DNA from: Ligustrum vulgare
Lineage: Eukaryota > Streptophyta > Magnoliopsida > Lamiales > Oleaceae
DNA: 64,000 nt
Direction: 5' to 3'
Assembly (NCBI GenBank): GCA_963555705.1
Contig: OY743190.1
Coordinates: 18,421,491-18,485,490 of the forward strand
Shown here: positions 45,901 through 57,360 of the stretch, in pieces
How the letters are laid out: each line of letters opens with the position of its first letter
Position numbering within the stretch: position 1 is the first letter of the stretch
Position numbers and translations under genes: made by a program
Notes under the pieces: model-generated
Told to the model about the DNA's origin: nothing
Database searches by the model: none
Seen by the model: the letters and a program-made list of their open reading frames with translations, nothing else

Positions 45901-46259
45901 CGAACCGTAAAATCTGAATACCTCATCCCCATTCTTCCGAAATACTACTTCCTTCTCATGGCACATGATCGCGGCACGGTTAGCGCTCAGCCAGTCCATT
46001 CCTAGGATAATGTCGAAGTCCTTCATCGAAATAATATTCAGGTCTGCCTCAAGTACTATCCCATCGAAATCGATTCTTACAGACTTGACTATCTTATTAG
46101 CATTAAGGATTTCTCCTGATGGTAAGCTCACTTCAAGCACACTACCAGTTATTTCACCCGCTAAATTCAATCTAGTTAAGCATGAGTCGGAAATAAATGA
46201 ATGTGTAGCACCCGAATCTATTAGGACGTATACGGGAATACCAGAAACAGATAAAATGC
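42952..46259 (-). CDS. Chromovirus pol: protease, RT, RNase H, integrase
   Basis: An open frame of about 1,100 codons read on the minus strand. It begins after a putative intron at 46260 and has the protease active-site motif [12 protein letters not shown] (about 46215-46180) and [10 protein letters not shown]. Next come RT with [18 protein letters not shown] and the catalytic FIDDILVYS, RNase H with [14 protein letters not shown], integrase zinc finger [11 protein letters not shown] with CMTCQQVK, and the DDE core ([32 protein letters not shown]). The C-terminal [16 protein letters not shown] region leads into the chromodomain. Start codons inside the frame are not meaningful because pol is expected to be part of a gag-pol polyprotein. 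The only defect seen is the TAG at 42952, which cuts off the chromodomain half. Confidence 0.93.
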
Positions 46260-46350
46260 CTGTTATCGTCGTTTATATTATTAATTCGAGCTATGCATGA
46301 TACATGAAATTAAGTAATTCAAGTATATGAATGTTGAAATAATGGTATAC
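46260..46350 (-). other. Candidate 91-nt intron between gag and pol
   Basis: On the minus strand GCAG is followed by GTATACC at 46350, and the segment ends GATAACAG at 46260. It is AT-rich, contains stops in the gag frame, has a branch-point-like ACTTAAT, and 91 is not a multiple of three. Removing it joins the gag frame to the protease frame exactly. A decay insertion or another frame-control device remains possible. Confidence 0.5.
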
Positions 46351-47380
46351 CTGCAATCACGTCGGAGTCCTCAACGGCGTCCATGGCAAATACCCTAGCC
46401 TTCCCTTTCCTGTTCTGGTCAATGTTCTTCTTCTGGTCCGAGCCTTGAGCAGGTGCTGTGTTGCAATCTGGAGCAAAGTGGCCCGGTTGGCCACATCGGT
46501 AAAAAACAACCTTGTTTCCAAAGAGGCATTCTCCTTTATGCGTCTTCTGGCACTTCGGACACGGTGGAAGGAAACTGGTCCCCTGACCTCTGCTAGGTCC
46601 TGTATTCTGTCTCTTATTGAAATTTTGGTTCCTGTTCTGGTGATGACCATGCCATTTTCGTTTACCCTGATGCCCTTGATTGTTTCGGTTGCCTTGAGTG
46701 CCAATCTTGGCACCAGCAAAAGCCACGGCCTGAGCTTTCTTCACAACTTCCCGATAAGTGGGCAGTTCATGTGAGCCAACAATCTGCCTGATATCCGAAC
46801 GCAGACCTCTCTCAAATCGGCATGCCTTCTTAACTTCGGTTTCCACTAGATGTGGAGCATACCGTGACAATTCCTCGAACTTCCGTTCATAGTCAGTAAT
46901 GTCCATCTCACCCTGAACTAGCTGTAAAAATTCTGTCTCCTTGTGGTCTCGGAGGGCTTGTGGGAAGAATTTGTCTTTGATTTCTTCCTTAAACTCTTCC
47001 CAGGTCAATGCTGCCTGCTCCTCTTCCGTCCTAGTTCGTGATGCGGACTCCCACCAAAAGCCGGCCCTACCGATAAGCATAAACTCTGCGCAAGTAACCT
47101 TCTTGTCCTCAGGGCAAGAGATATGCTTGAAAATCCTCTCGATTCCCTGTAACCACTCCTCCACGGCCAATGGATTGTCCCCACCATCAAAAGTGGATGG
47201 ACGATACCTCCTGAATTGTTCAATAATGGGCACCGAGGAACCTGTTGGGGCCTGCCTCAAATCTTGCACGGCCATAAGTAAGTCCCTGATGACACTGGAT
47301 TGGGCCGTGGGGCCCTGTCCTGTGTTCCCTCGTTCAGATGTAGCACGGTCCATTAAACTCCTATTAACGCGTCCAGCCAT
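46319..47380 (-). CDS. Chromovirus gag, 353 residues unspliced
   Basis: The chosen start is ATG 47380 (MAGRVNRSLMDRATSERG); the frame is open further upstream but only over hydrophobic non-gag sequence. The gag core shows FDGGDNPLAVEEWLQGIERI, then VTCAEFMLIGRAGFWWES, WEEFKEEIKDKFFPQALRD and DITDYERKFEELSRYAP, typical of the retrotransposon gag domain. A basic linker follows (HQGKRKWHGHHQNRNQNF), then a CCHC knuckle FYRCGQPGHFAPDC whose first Cys is replaced by Phe. The frame ends at 46319 if the adjacent 91-nt segment is retained, and continues into pol if that segment is spliced out. It forms the particle core. Confidence 0.9.
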   Translation of the reverse strand: MAGRVNRSLMDRATSERGNTGQGPTAQSSVIRDLLMAVQDLRQAPTGSSVPIIEQFRRYRPSTFDGGDNPLAVEEWLQGIERIFKHISCPEDKKVTCAEFMLIGRAGFWWESASRTRTEEEQAALTWEEFKEEIKDKFFPQALRDHKETEFLQLVQGEMDITDYERKFEELSRYAPHLVETEVKKACRFERGLRSDIRQIVGSHELPTYREVVKKAQAVAFAGAKIGTQGNRNNQGHQGKRKWHGHHQNRNQNFNKRQNTGPSRGQGTSFLPPCPKCQKTHKGECLFGNKVVFYRCGQPGHFAPDCNTAPAQGSDQKKNIDQNRKGKARVFAMDAVEDSDVIAGIPLFQHSYT

Positions 47381-47597
47381 TCCCTTTAAAACTGAAAACA
47401 AGGAATGTGTTTGTACTTCTAATAAAATTCGGATCAAATATAGTAATAAATTCCATTCCAATATGAATGAACATGAAAATTGAAATGTTCTCATTAATGA
47501 TTAAAATTTCCTTCGATTGAGGATACAAAACATAGAACTGTCAATACTGGGAATGGGAATAATGCTAGACTAAGATTTTAGATAACCATCATATATT

Positions 47598-48047
47598 CTA
47601 CATCTTTGGTGGTGACATAAGAGATATCGATCCTGGGGTGCCTGGGGTATAATCTGGTGCGCCCGGGGTCATAGTTGGTGAGTCAAAGGTATACCCTGGT
47701 GAGTTAGGAGTGTAGTCATATATGCCTGACTCGGTGTCGGGTATCTCAACTGGTTCTTCCTCATCATCTGATAGAATAATTGTTTCTGGTGCTGGAGCAT
47801 GGGTTAGGTAGCGGTCCCACCGCATTACGAATTCGTCACAGACAGTCTGGAAATTTACATCCTCCCCTAGACGTCTCTTCACGTCATTATAAAACTCGAT
47901 TTCTAATTCACGCTGATATTCTGGAAATGTAGTCAAAAGGCGGCTAATAGATTGAGCATCAGATAGCCTAAGTCCACTAGCTATAGCGTCAAGAAGTATG
48001 TCGCAAAAACGAAGGATGTGGTTTGATATCCCGTCAATTGGTGACAT
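47598..48047 (-). CDS. Extra ORF upstream of chromovirus gag, 149 aa
   Basis: An intact frame lying between the PBS and gag on the element's coding strand, starting MSPIDGISNHILRF. The N-terminal 90 residues look helical and charged (PEYQRELEIEFYNDVKRRL). An acidic segment follows (LSDDEEEPVEIPDTESG), then a Pro/Thr/Tyr-rich tail with repeats of the type PGxPDYTPxTPG. I recognise no domain. It is separated from gag by about 217 nt. Chromoviruses usually encode just gag-pol, so an upstream ORF is unusual. It could be an accessory protein translated from the genomic RNA, or part of a leader with regulatory effect on gag. Confidence 0.55.
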   Translation of the reverse strand: MSPIDGISNHILRFCDILLDAIASGLRLSDAQSISRLLTTFPEYQRELEIEFYNDVKRRLGEDVNFQTVCDEFVMRWDRYLTHAPAPETIILSDDEEEPVEIPDTESGIYDYTPNSPGYTFDSPTMTPGAPDYTPGTPGSISLMSPPKM

Positions 48048-48461
48048 GCCTAGAATCCATTATGCAAAGTCCAGTTAGGGTTTTATTATTTATTTAAGTC
48101 TAGGGACGAAATATTTTATGAAAAATTTCTTAAATCGTACTAATTCCCATTATGCTCCAAAACTCGTTTCTTTCTTTCATTCTTTCTCATTATTCCGGAT
48201 ACTAGTTTTCTAATTCTTTCTCGTCTTTTCTTTTCTTTTCTTTTCTCGTCAAATTCTCAAAACATTTATTCTCAAGTATCCGAAATAAATCAATAAATTA
48301 AACATACTAAACTTCCTTACCTTTGGAGTCGGCGGAAAATGATGGTAATGGCCAAAAGTCGTCAAAACATTATTTTCTATTATTTTTAGAAACATTTTAT
48401 TTTCTTGTTTTATAAAAATTTTGCAAGTCTACAGAAACGTAGACCCGCTCTGATACCACGC
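48048..48461 (-). promoter_or_regulatory. Chromovirus 5' leader and tRNA-Met primer site
   Basis: On the minus strand GTGGTATCAGAGCGGGTC (48443-48460) follows the LTR end. TGGTATCAGAGC is the plant initiator-tRNA-Met complement. The rest of the 400-nt leader is pyrimidine-rich and shows no ORF. Confidence 0.85.
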
Positions 48462-50768
48462 TGTGACGCCCCGAGTTCCGTGGAGCCCGGAACGTCGCTT
48501 TTCTAAATTCTCAAATAAACTTATTGCGGAAATTGACCAAATATTTAATATCACATTAAATGAATAAAAGTTTAGCGCTACTTCAGATTAAATAAAATAA
48601 TTCTTACAAACTTATTAAAACGAAAAATCTTGATGAAATGAAATGTTTATTTCGAAAATCCACGACTTGAAAATAATATCCAAATTATATTCTTCGCCAT
48701 TGCCCATCACTCGCCTCCGTCACCGAAATCTGCAAATTTGTTAAAACAACGGGGTGAGCATTTCAAAATGAAATACTCAGTAGACTCAACTCCAATAATT
48801 AATCTATAAGACAATTGGACAAGTAATCATGCAAATAATGTAGTGACATTCTTTTCTTATTCATGGGCATCACATTGTGAACGCAAATGAACCATTCTTT
48901 TCTTAAATCATGCTAGCAGATAAGTTATGCCCGGCATAACGTGAATTCTCAAATTTATCTCATACGAGATATTCTTTTCTTTTCTCATGCAATTAAGCAT
49001 ACAAGATCACACAAATCCACATAATCACATGCAATTATAATATAAATCAATTAGTGGGGGCGAGTCTACTTTTAACGTTACGAGTTCTCAAAAATTTGGA
49101 GCGGGATTAGTACGTCAACTTCTCAATTCACCAACTGCTTCGTCTAGCCAAAAAGTAAATTAATTAAATTAGTATTTTAGAGATTTAAATATTTAAACGT
49201 GACAAATAATTAAAGTTGAGGGCTAGATAGAAATTTTGAGAAACTGAATTTCAAAAGTTTTGGTACTGAAATATTATTTTACGAAAATAGGGGCCGATTC
49301 GTGAATTATAAAACATCTGTAACTAAATTGAAATCATTTTAAAAAGGAGGGACTGAAATTAATATATTTCGAAGCTTGGGACTGAAAGGTTAAATCTGAA
49401 ACTTGATAAAATAAAAATCCACATTTTCTCTCATTTCTCAAAACCGGACATTAGAGAGAGAGATAGCAGGTCGCGGCGACGGAGGGGCTGTGTCCCTCTC
49501 CTCCTGCTCACGCCACCGTCGACGAAGGCGAAGGAACCGCCTACACGTGGCGGTGGTAGGTATGGTGCTAGGTGAGGGATTGGAAGTGTTTTTGGGTGAT
49601 TTGTGGTGCGAAATCGAGACCGGGCCGATGCTAAGAAGTTTGATGTTTGTGGCTTTTCCGGCGAAGCATACCGGCAACGAAGGGGCGGAGGTCAAGGTAA
49701 GGCTTTTTGGGCTCTGTTTATTCTTGAATTTTTGGGTTTGATTTGGGGAGAAAATGACTTGGGTTTGAAGCCGGGCAGTAGGAGGTGGAAGTGTGGTCTG
49801 GTTGGGAGTTACGGCCGGTGTTTGACGTGGTGATGGTGGTGTTGTGGGCTTGTGTCAGATTGGTTGGAGGTGTAAATGGATGTCTGCAAATTGCTTGAAG
49901 ATTGATGATGTGCGTGGTGTGATTGGATTTTGAAAATTTTTGGAATTCGTGTGCAGCAGTCGACAAAGGTTGAGAGCTTACCCGGAATTGTGTGGTTTCT
50001 CGGCTGTGTGAGGAATTGGAAAATAAGCTTAGGTTGCGTGATTAATTTTGGTAGGTTGAGGCAGAATTTTGTGGTTTAGGGAATGTGTGGCAAATTATGT
50101 TAGGTTTATGATTTTGAGGGGATCTGCTGATTGAGGGTGCTGATTGAGGGCTGAAAGGGAATACAGGTTTTTTTTTGGAAAGCTGCAAATTGAAATCTCT
50201 TGATTGAGGCTGACTTGCAGGATTTGCAGTAGGATGGCCATGGTTATTAAGGAAAAGAGGGAGAGGATTAGGAATGTGAGAATGGAATTAACATGTGGGG
50301 AAAATGGATTTTCAGAATACTTCCATGTAGGGTTGGAGCTTGAAATCTGAAACGGAATATTGCTTGCTTTGGAGAGAATTGCAGGGAATTGCAAAGTGTT
50401 AAATGTTGATTTAGGAGGTAAATTTATGGAAAGTATGGGGAAACGAATTTTTTACTACTGGGGGTGCTGATTGTGGTTTAAAAAAATGGAAAAATAGAGG
50501 CTGAACTTTAATCGATTGATAATAAGAATAAAGTTTGATCTTGGGCTTTAAAAATCATTAAGATTTTGAATTAAGATTTAAAATGGTGACGTTGGGATCT
50601 TTTGAATAAGATTCTGAAATTTAAATATGATGAAAATTAATTTAATTTCATTTATAATTTAGCTAGAGGAACACTCCTTTAAATTAAATGAAAAAAAGTC
50701 GTAGCGACGCGTATTTAAAGTTCTAAAAAAAATATTTTAGAAAGAATCGAAAATTCCCGGTCGCTACA
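48462..50768 (-). repeat. 5' LTR of the chromovirus, 2307 bp
   Basis: Partner of 40521-42824, with the same ends. It should hold the promoter, read leftwards. Few differences exist between copies, such as an extended T run near 50169. Confidence 0.93.
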
Positions 50769-50773
50769 ACTAA

Positions 50774-52131
50774 AGTCTAAATTTTGTTCAAATAGTCATT
50801 TTCAATAAATGTAAATAAAAAAAATAAAAATAAATAAAAACTAGAACAATAACAACTAGAAATAAGATGCAGAAACGTAATTGATTAAAATAATTAAATT
50901 TTCAATATCAAACGTAATGAACAAATCGTCAAACTTTCAAAATAATAAGATTCGAAATTAATTCGACAAATGGAAAAATGATTGTGAAAATAATATATTT
51001 TAAAAACAAAACGCAAAAGCATCATTTATTGAAATAGTTTACTCAAATCAAATTGTCACTACAAAACATAATAATAAGCAAAAGGCCAAAACTTGTGAAA
51101 TACTAAATTTTGAAATTAAAGTAACGAATAGAAATCAACCATTAAAATACTATTTTTCTAAAATTTATTAATTGAAATAGTCTATCATTTTATTTAAAGA
51201 TTGCCCCACTCATTGACATACATCGTCGAGCTCCAAAACCTGAAAGGATGGAAGTATTGGGGTGAGCATAATGAATTATACTCAGTGGAGAAACAATAAT
51301 CAGTCCAAGTCAAATCCGACCATGCAAATTCAATTATGAATATCATACTAATACAAAATTTTCTAATGATTTGTGTACTGTCGGACATCCCCAATGATCC
51401 ACTTTCAATCTCGAACCTATTTACGATTCCTGATAACACGTTATTAGTGTTAAATAAAATTGTACACTGTGGGATAACCCCCAAGGACCCACTTTCGATC
51501 CCCAACCTATTTACGGTCCCTGACAACATTTTCATACGTAGAATCATTATATTATAATTAAAATTAGACATCGAGAATTAACATGGACAAAATAACAACA
51601 ATTGCTTTAATGTAAACCCCATCTCAAAGCCTTGAAATTTTCTGAAAATTGAACTGGATGTGAGTTAAAATGCTTTAAACTTTTTTCCTGACCTCGTCTA
51701 GCAAGAACAATTTAATATTTAGAATACTAAGTCCAAAATTATCACTTTAAGACTTTTATTGACTCGATTGAATTTTTAACAAAAGTAAAGAAATGACTAA
51801 TTTGGTAAATCTTTAAATTTGTAGGGTCTAATTATCGGAATCAGAAAGTTTAGGACCAATTTGATGAAATTAGAACAACTTTAAATTTAATAGATAGAAT
51901 ACCAAAAATTTAGGCTGTTGAGGGAAGTAAAATGAAACTAAGGACCAACTTAAACTTGTTTTGTAAACTTTAAGATTTAAAATCAAATTTCATATCTTTT
52001 AAATTGAAAACCTCCATCTCCATTTACATTTAGCACGTCATTTATAGAGGGTCAGGCTTGGGAGCGACCTCAAATTGGGTCTACAGTTTCAGATGATTTT
52101 CGACCAAGACTAATGCCCGGAAAAAGGCTAT
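50774..52131. other. LTR-like intergenic DNA with a duplicated block
   Basis: No gene. A segment GGTGAGCATAATGAATTATACTCAGTGG (near 51261) resembles a sub-region of the chromovirus LTRs. Two diverged copies of a block with CCACTTTC, AACCTATTTAC and CCTGA-AACA lie at about 51373-51442 and 51463-51533. It is probably an old LTR fragment. Confidence 0.4.
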
Positions 52132-52575
52132 TGTTGTCCATGGCCGGAGTTTAGGCGTATTAGATTAAAACCGGGTCGCCCATGTGGGATGACCCGAACC
52201 GAGCCGATCCATTAATGTTGATTTTGGAGGGAACCATTTGAATTTGATATGGGAAGTTATCCAAGGCATGAATAACTTCCATCAACCTCCATAAAACTCA
52301 ATCCATCTATTATCATGAAAATATACAAGAAAATAAGTGAGATTTTCGGAGGTGACCATATGGTTGAAAAGAAATAAGTGTAGTGGCTTGAATCTATGAA
52401 GATTTAACTCAAAAACTGACACTTGGATTGTGGAAAATAAGTTCTATCCATTTGTGACTGAATTTCGTGACCAAAGAGCATACATCTCTATAGTAAGAAC
52501 AAACATCAAGAGGTAAGTAATCCAACCTCGATTTATATAATTTAAGATTGTGAAATTGATTTATATGCATGCTAG
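52132..52575 (+). repeat. Copia 5' LTR, main part
   Basis: From 52187 on it matches 58340-58739 base for base with few changes, starting at GGATGACCCGAACC. The last 11 bases of this LTR lie at 55631-55641, beyond the nested element. Confidence 0.85.
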
Positions 52576-55500
52576 TGATGAGATTCGAAGCGCGGAAGAA
52601 ACGCCGGAAAGTTCCGAACTCGGGTTGTGATTGGACAGATGAATCATGACCAGATATTCACGACGCGATGGCTCGACGATGCGGAATAAAGAACCACGAC
52701 TTTCGAAACGCCACAAGGATTTGCCCAATCTCCTTGATAAGTCTCTGATTTGAACGCCACAAATATTCTAGCAAATATTTGATAATTTCGATATTTGAAC
52801 GCCACAAGAAATATTCTTGATAAGTTCGAAAAAATCCACCTATAACTTTTATTGAATCCTCAATAAAATCTGTTTATATCAAAATCGAAGTCTCAAAGTT
52901 TGAATTACAATAAATGGAAAGGAATATAAATAAGTAAAATAACATAGCCGCTAATTGACTCAAAATAGAATTCTAATTAGACTAAAATTCTAAAATAGGC
53001 AAACAAATAATTAAAAACAAAATTTAACCTAAAAATACGCAAAAACCCTAATTTCCATCTGCATAATTGACTTGCTGTTTTGAAGCCCCAAATGATAGAA
53101 TTTGGCCATAAAAGCAGTCGGCTCAAGGGCTTTAGCCCATGAGTTTTGCTTAGTTGCTCATTTCTACTCGAAAAACACATATTATGCATCTAATTTCGAC
53201 ATGGTTGGCTGGATTTCACTTTTATTTGGCTTAAATATTTAACTTTTTCTGTCAAGCCTGCTATGACTCCGATTGTCGAGGGTCCGGAACACATCATACC
53301 CTCCTTCTTTAAGATGATTTGTCCCGAATCATAGCTTTGTTCCTGTTGTTTCACTTTACCTCCTGGATCAAACGGAAAATTTCTTCTGCCATTGCACATG
53401 ATCAACCAAAAATATTTTGCAACGGGGGTCACGTGAATGGCTTGAAGTTGAAACACCTCTGGACATTGGTGGCGTTGCCCAAATTTCCACGTACCATTAA
53501 CCTGCAAGAAAGAATTAAATAGAATGGGGAGGGGAATGTTATTTTCATGAGGTATAAGGTATAGATCCTTGTATACACGATTAATCACCATCTCCAATTC
53601 TTCTTTAAGAACCACGAGACCCTCCTCTTCACCTCGTTCTTCCTTTGCATCTTTAACCACTTTTTCAAAATTTTTACTTTCAAATTCAATCACATCTTCT
53701 ACCTCCAATTTTTTATTACTAATTTCATGCACTCTCTCAACGGTATTCAAATGTGGATCTACCAATTCAAAGCTCAAATTTTGAAGTTCTACCTCAACCC
53801 CCAATTCATTCCTCTTATCTTCAACAATTTCATTCCTAATCAATTCCTCGCTTCCCAACTCCACATTTTCCTCATCAAATTTTGGAGTTTGTTTATTTGT
53901 TTTTAATTTCAACTCTCCCTCCTTCTTATCAATATCCTTATCCCCACGATGCCTCCTATTACACCACTTTTCACTCTCCTTCCTTACCCTCCGTGAATCT
54001 TCTAGTGCTTCCTCTAATGTCAACCCACATAGTACGCACGTTTTCCCTTTCTTAAGGGATTGGTATATGTGCATACTCTTATCATAAACAGCATCCCTCC
54101 TACGTCTCCAAGGTTTTCCCAATAAAATATGATAAGATTTCAATGGCACTACATCACACCATACATCATCATATACCTTCCCATGGTGATAGGCACTAGA
54201 ACTTGTTTGGTTACTTTGAAATTCCCAAACTCCCTAATCCACGTCATCCTATAAGGTTTATAGTGTGGTTCTAGGGGCAATCCTAATTTTTCAACCACGG
54301 CGCCACTAACGAAATTAGTAAAGCAGTTTCCATCAATCACCAAACTACACCCTTTGTGATCTACATAACATCTAGTTTGGAATAAAAAGCCCGGATCATA
54401 ATCCATTCCTTATGTGTCGTTAAAAAAATTCAAGAATGAAGAGGATTTAGACATCAAATAGCAAGAACGACTTTTATTGACTTGGAAGGAAATGAATACC
54501 AAGAAATTTAAAGAAACTCAAAAAAGTGGTTCTTGAATCTGGAAAAACTCTTTTTTTTCTTTTTTTTTTTTTTTTTTGAATAATGAATTTTTGAAATTAA
54601 ATAAAAATAAATAAATTTTTTTTAATAACTCCGAAAACTCGACACGAACGCAACAAAACAAACGGAACATGATTTGGATAAGAATCGAATAAAACAAACA
54701 CTTTTGAATTTTTGTTGGATTTTTATATGGATTAAAAACCGAAAAATTTTACTGACACGAAGAACAAGAAAACTCAAAAAATTAACAAGAAAACACTCAA
54801 CAAGATATGGATGATTTTTATAGGACTCGATGATAAACATAAAAATCAAACTGGATAGAAAAACCTGAATTCAGAGTCCAGCTCTGATACCAGATGATGA
54901 GATTCGAAGAGCGCGAAAAAAAACGCCGAAAAGTTCCGAACTCAGGTTGTGGTTGGACGGATGAATCATGACCCGATATTCACGACGCGATGGCTCGATG
55001 ATGCGGAATAAAGAACCACGACTTTCGAAACGCCACAAGGATTTGCCCAATCTCCTTGATAAGTCTCTGATTTGAACGCCACAAATATTCTAGCAAATAT
55101 TTGATAAGTTCGATATTTGAACGCCACAAGAAATATTCTTGATAAGTTCGAAAAACATAGGAATCCACCTATAACTTTTATTGAATCCTTAACAAAAATT
55201 GTTTATATCAAAATCGAAGTTTCAAAGTCTGAATTACAATGAATGGAAAGGAATATAAATAAGTAAAATAACCTAGCCGCTAATTGACTCAAAATAGAAT
55301 TCTAATTAGACTAAAATTCTAAAATAGGCAAACAAATAATTAAAAACAAAATTTAGCCTAAAAATACGCAAAAACCCTAATTTCCGTCTGCATAATTGAC
55401 TTGCTGTTTTGAAGCCCCAGATGATAGAATTTGGCCATAAAATCAGTCGGCTCAAGGGCTTTTGCCCATGAGTTTTGCTTAGTGGCCCATTTCTACTCGA

Positions 55501-55625
55501 AAAACACATATTATGCATCTAATTCCGACATGGTTGACTGGATTGCACTTTTATTTGGCTTGAATATTTAACTTTTTCCGTCAAACCTGCTATGACTCCG
55601 ATTGTCGAGGGTCCGGAACACATCA
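52576..55625 (-). mobile_element. Protease-only LTR element, 3050 bp, with TSD
   Basis: LTRs at 52576-53296 (721 bp) and 54895-55625 (731 bp) begin TGATGAGATTCGAAG and end GGTCCGGAACACATCA. GCTAG is duplicated at 52571-52575 and 55626-55630. On the minus strand the tRNA-Met PBS (TGGTATCAGAGC) lies just inside the 5' LTR, and AAAGAAGGAGGG serves as PPT next to the 3' LTR. The interior (1.6 kb) encodes a retroviral-type protease region and a charged region, but no gag core, RT or integrase. Confidence 0.9.
53190..54406 (-). pseudogene. Aspartic-protease-like protein of the nested element
   Basis: The first frame (54406-54149) starts MDYDPGFLFQTRCYVDHKG and has VIDGNCFTNFVSGAVVEKLG, the protease region in which the usual DSG/S is altered to IDGNC. 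A one-base shift near 54160 leads to the second frame with LKSYHILLGKPWRRRRDAVY, the conserved ILLGRPW motif. This is followed by about 180 residues rich in Glu and Lys (for example FEKVVKDAKEERGEEEGLVV), and then LTR-proximal sequence. The missing catalytic Ser/Thr context and the frameshift suggest it is inactive. Confidence 0.65.
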
Positions 55626-56736
55626 GCTAGTAAATCCAACATTGGTATCAGAGCCATAGCAGGTTGTTTTCTTGCCTATAAATGTGTTTATAATGATGTG
55701 TTTCTATTGCATGTTGATCAATGCCACTAAAACAGTTTTTTGAAGAAAAGCTTGAATATGCTTTAATGGCACATCACGAAATACTTCACATTAATTTGTG
55801 AAATTCATACTATTTGTTTTTCATAGTATGTAGAACACATCTGCAAAATTTCATGAGATTTGGATATGTATATTGAAAGTAAAACGCAACCCTAGTTTGG
55901 AAACTCGAAATTTTGAAGGCATGTAACTTTCTATAAACTCCACTTCACTATGCAAACTTGGTATGGTTGGAAAGATCTTTCAAAATTATTTCCAACGATA
56001 TAAAGATCATAAAATTCGGACATGAGATGAAGAAGTTATGACTTCCTAAATTTTTGGCAAAAATCTGAAAATGCAACTGGGTCTCTCAGCATTGATGAAG
56101 ATGGGGGCTTGGCTGCAAATTCTGAAATTTCCAGATTGGTCCCTGTGATTTTCGAAGTTTCCAAGTTGGACCCTAAAAATTCTGAAATTTCAATTTTCAT
56201 CTTTAAAATTCCGAAAAATTTTAGATTGGTCCCTCTATTATTTTATTACATTTTTAATTGTGGGATTTTTTTTTTAAAATTTCCTATTGGACCACAATTT
56301 TTTTTAATTGCCTCTTGGACCTAGTGGGAGTTTTTTGAATATACTCCTATATATCATGATTACTCGAAAATAATAGTTTCTTTATTTTAATGGCATGTAT
56401 ATATGACATTTTGTGATATGTTTGTGTAATTAAAATATATTGCTTAAATTGTACATGCCTAATGAACTTGTTGAGTGAGAGTTCCAAGGTTGGGAGAGTT
56501 AATGTAGCTCTCACCTAGAACTTATAGTTTTGCGCTATGAAATTAATTTTTGTGATAATGAAACAATAGGATAATGGAAGATGATTGGGAACTTAGTGAA
56601 CTTTCGACTTCATACCTAGTGTTAAATAGTCATGAAATTTAATTTGCATGCGTGCAAATAATAATAAAAAATAAAAAAAATACCTTGTATGCATAAATGG
56701 ACCGTTATATGATTGTCTCTAAAATTGTAACATACC

Positions 56737-57360
56737 ATGGCATCTAAGAACATAATTGCAGATCTTAAAAAGGGTGATAAGTTAAATGGCAATAATTATA
56801 ACACTTGGCGCCATAAGATTTGGTATGTACTGGAGGAACAGGATACCTTAGAAGGCATCAACCAGGTTATGGAAGACCCTGGTACTGGAAACACTGCTCA
56901 ACAGGGACGAGATCAAGAGACTTACCAAACTTGGAAAAATAAAGATTCCACTGCACGTGCAATCTTGGTAAGCTCTGTGATTGATGATCTCATACATGAG
57001 TGTGAACAATACCCTAATGCTCATGACATCTGGGTGTACCTAAGAGAGAAATATGGTGGTAAAAGTGTGACTAAGCTCAGACAACTGACAATTAAGTTTG
57101 ATACTTACAAGAAGGCTCCTGATCATAACATTGAACAACATGTTAGGGTTATGTCTAACATGATCAGGGAGCTAAAGTCAGCTGGTCACATACTCTCCGA
57201 TGAGCAGCAAGTTCAAGCTTTGATCCGCTCTCTTCCTGACAGTTGGGAACACTTGAAAGTGAATTTGACCAACAATGACAGCATAAATTTTTTTGCTGAT
57301 GCTGTCCGCCATGTGGAGTTAGAGGATGAACGACTTGGAGCTGCCAAATCTCTAGGTTAG
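56737..57360 (+). CDS. Copia gag, 207 residues before a stop
   Basis: Starts MASKNIIADLKKGDKLNGNN. It shows the copia gag (UBN2-type) pattern: NYNTWRHKIWYVLEEQD, ARAILVSSVIDDLIHECEQY, ANDIW-like AHDIWVYLREKYGG, then KLRQLTIKFDTYK and SNMIRELKSAGHILSDEQQV, and LIRSLPDSWEHLKVNLT. A TAG at 57358 and a TAA about 80 bases later interrupt the frame before the basic region and the knuckle CYNCKVLGHFIREW, in which the last Cys is Trp. It forms the particle core; this copy is defective. Confidence 0.8.
   Translation: MASKNIIADLKKGDKLNGNNYNTWRHKIWYVLEEQDTLEGINQVMEDPGTGNTAQQGRDQETYQTWKNKDSTARAILVSSVIDDLIHECEQYPNAHDIWVYLREKYGGKSVTKLRQLTIKFDTYKKAPDHNIEQHVRVMSNMIRELKSAGHILSDEQQVQALIRSLPDSWEHLKVNLTNNDSINFFADAVRHVELEDERLGAAKSLG

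Larger units (their letters stand above)
40521..50768 (-). mobile_element. Chromovirus (Ty3/gypsy, Tekay/Del-like), 10.2 kb
   Basis: LTRs at 40521-42824 and 48462-50768 are flanked by ACTAA duplicates (40516-40520, 50769-50773). Minus-strand order: 5' LTR, tRNA-Met PBS (48446-48459), an extra 149-codon ORF, gag, protease-RT-RNase H-integrase, chromodomain tail, PPT (TTTTAAGGTGGTAGGGT, near 42825-42841), 3' LTR. By eye the LTRs differ at about two dozen sites in 2.3 kb, around 1%, so the insertion is recent. The chromodomain tail after a classical integrase marks it as a chromovirus. Confidence 0.93.

Noticed and set aside
44685..47483. Plus-strand ORFs within the chromovirus
   Set aside because: Antisense shadows of the well-supported gag and pol frames.
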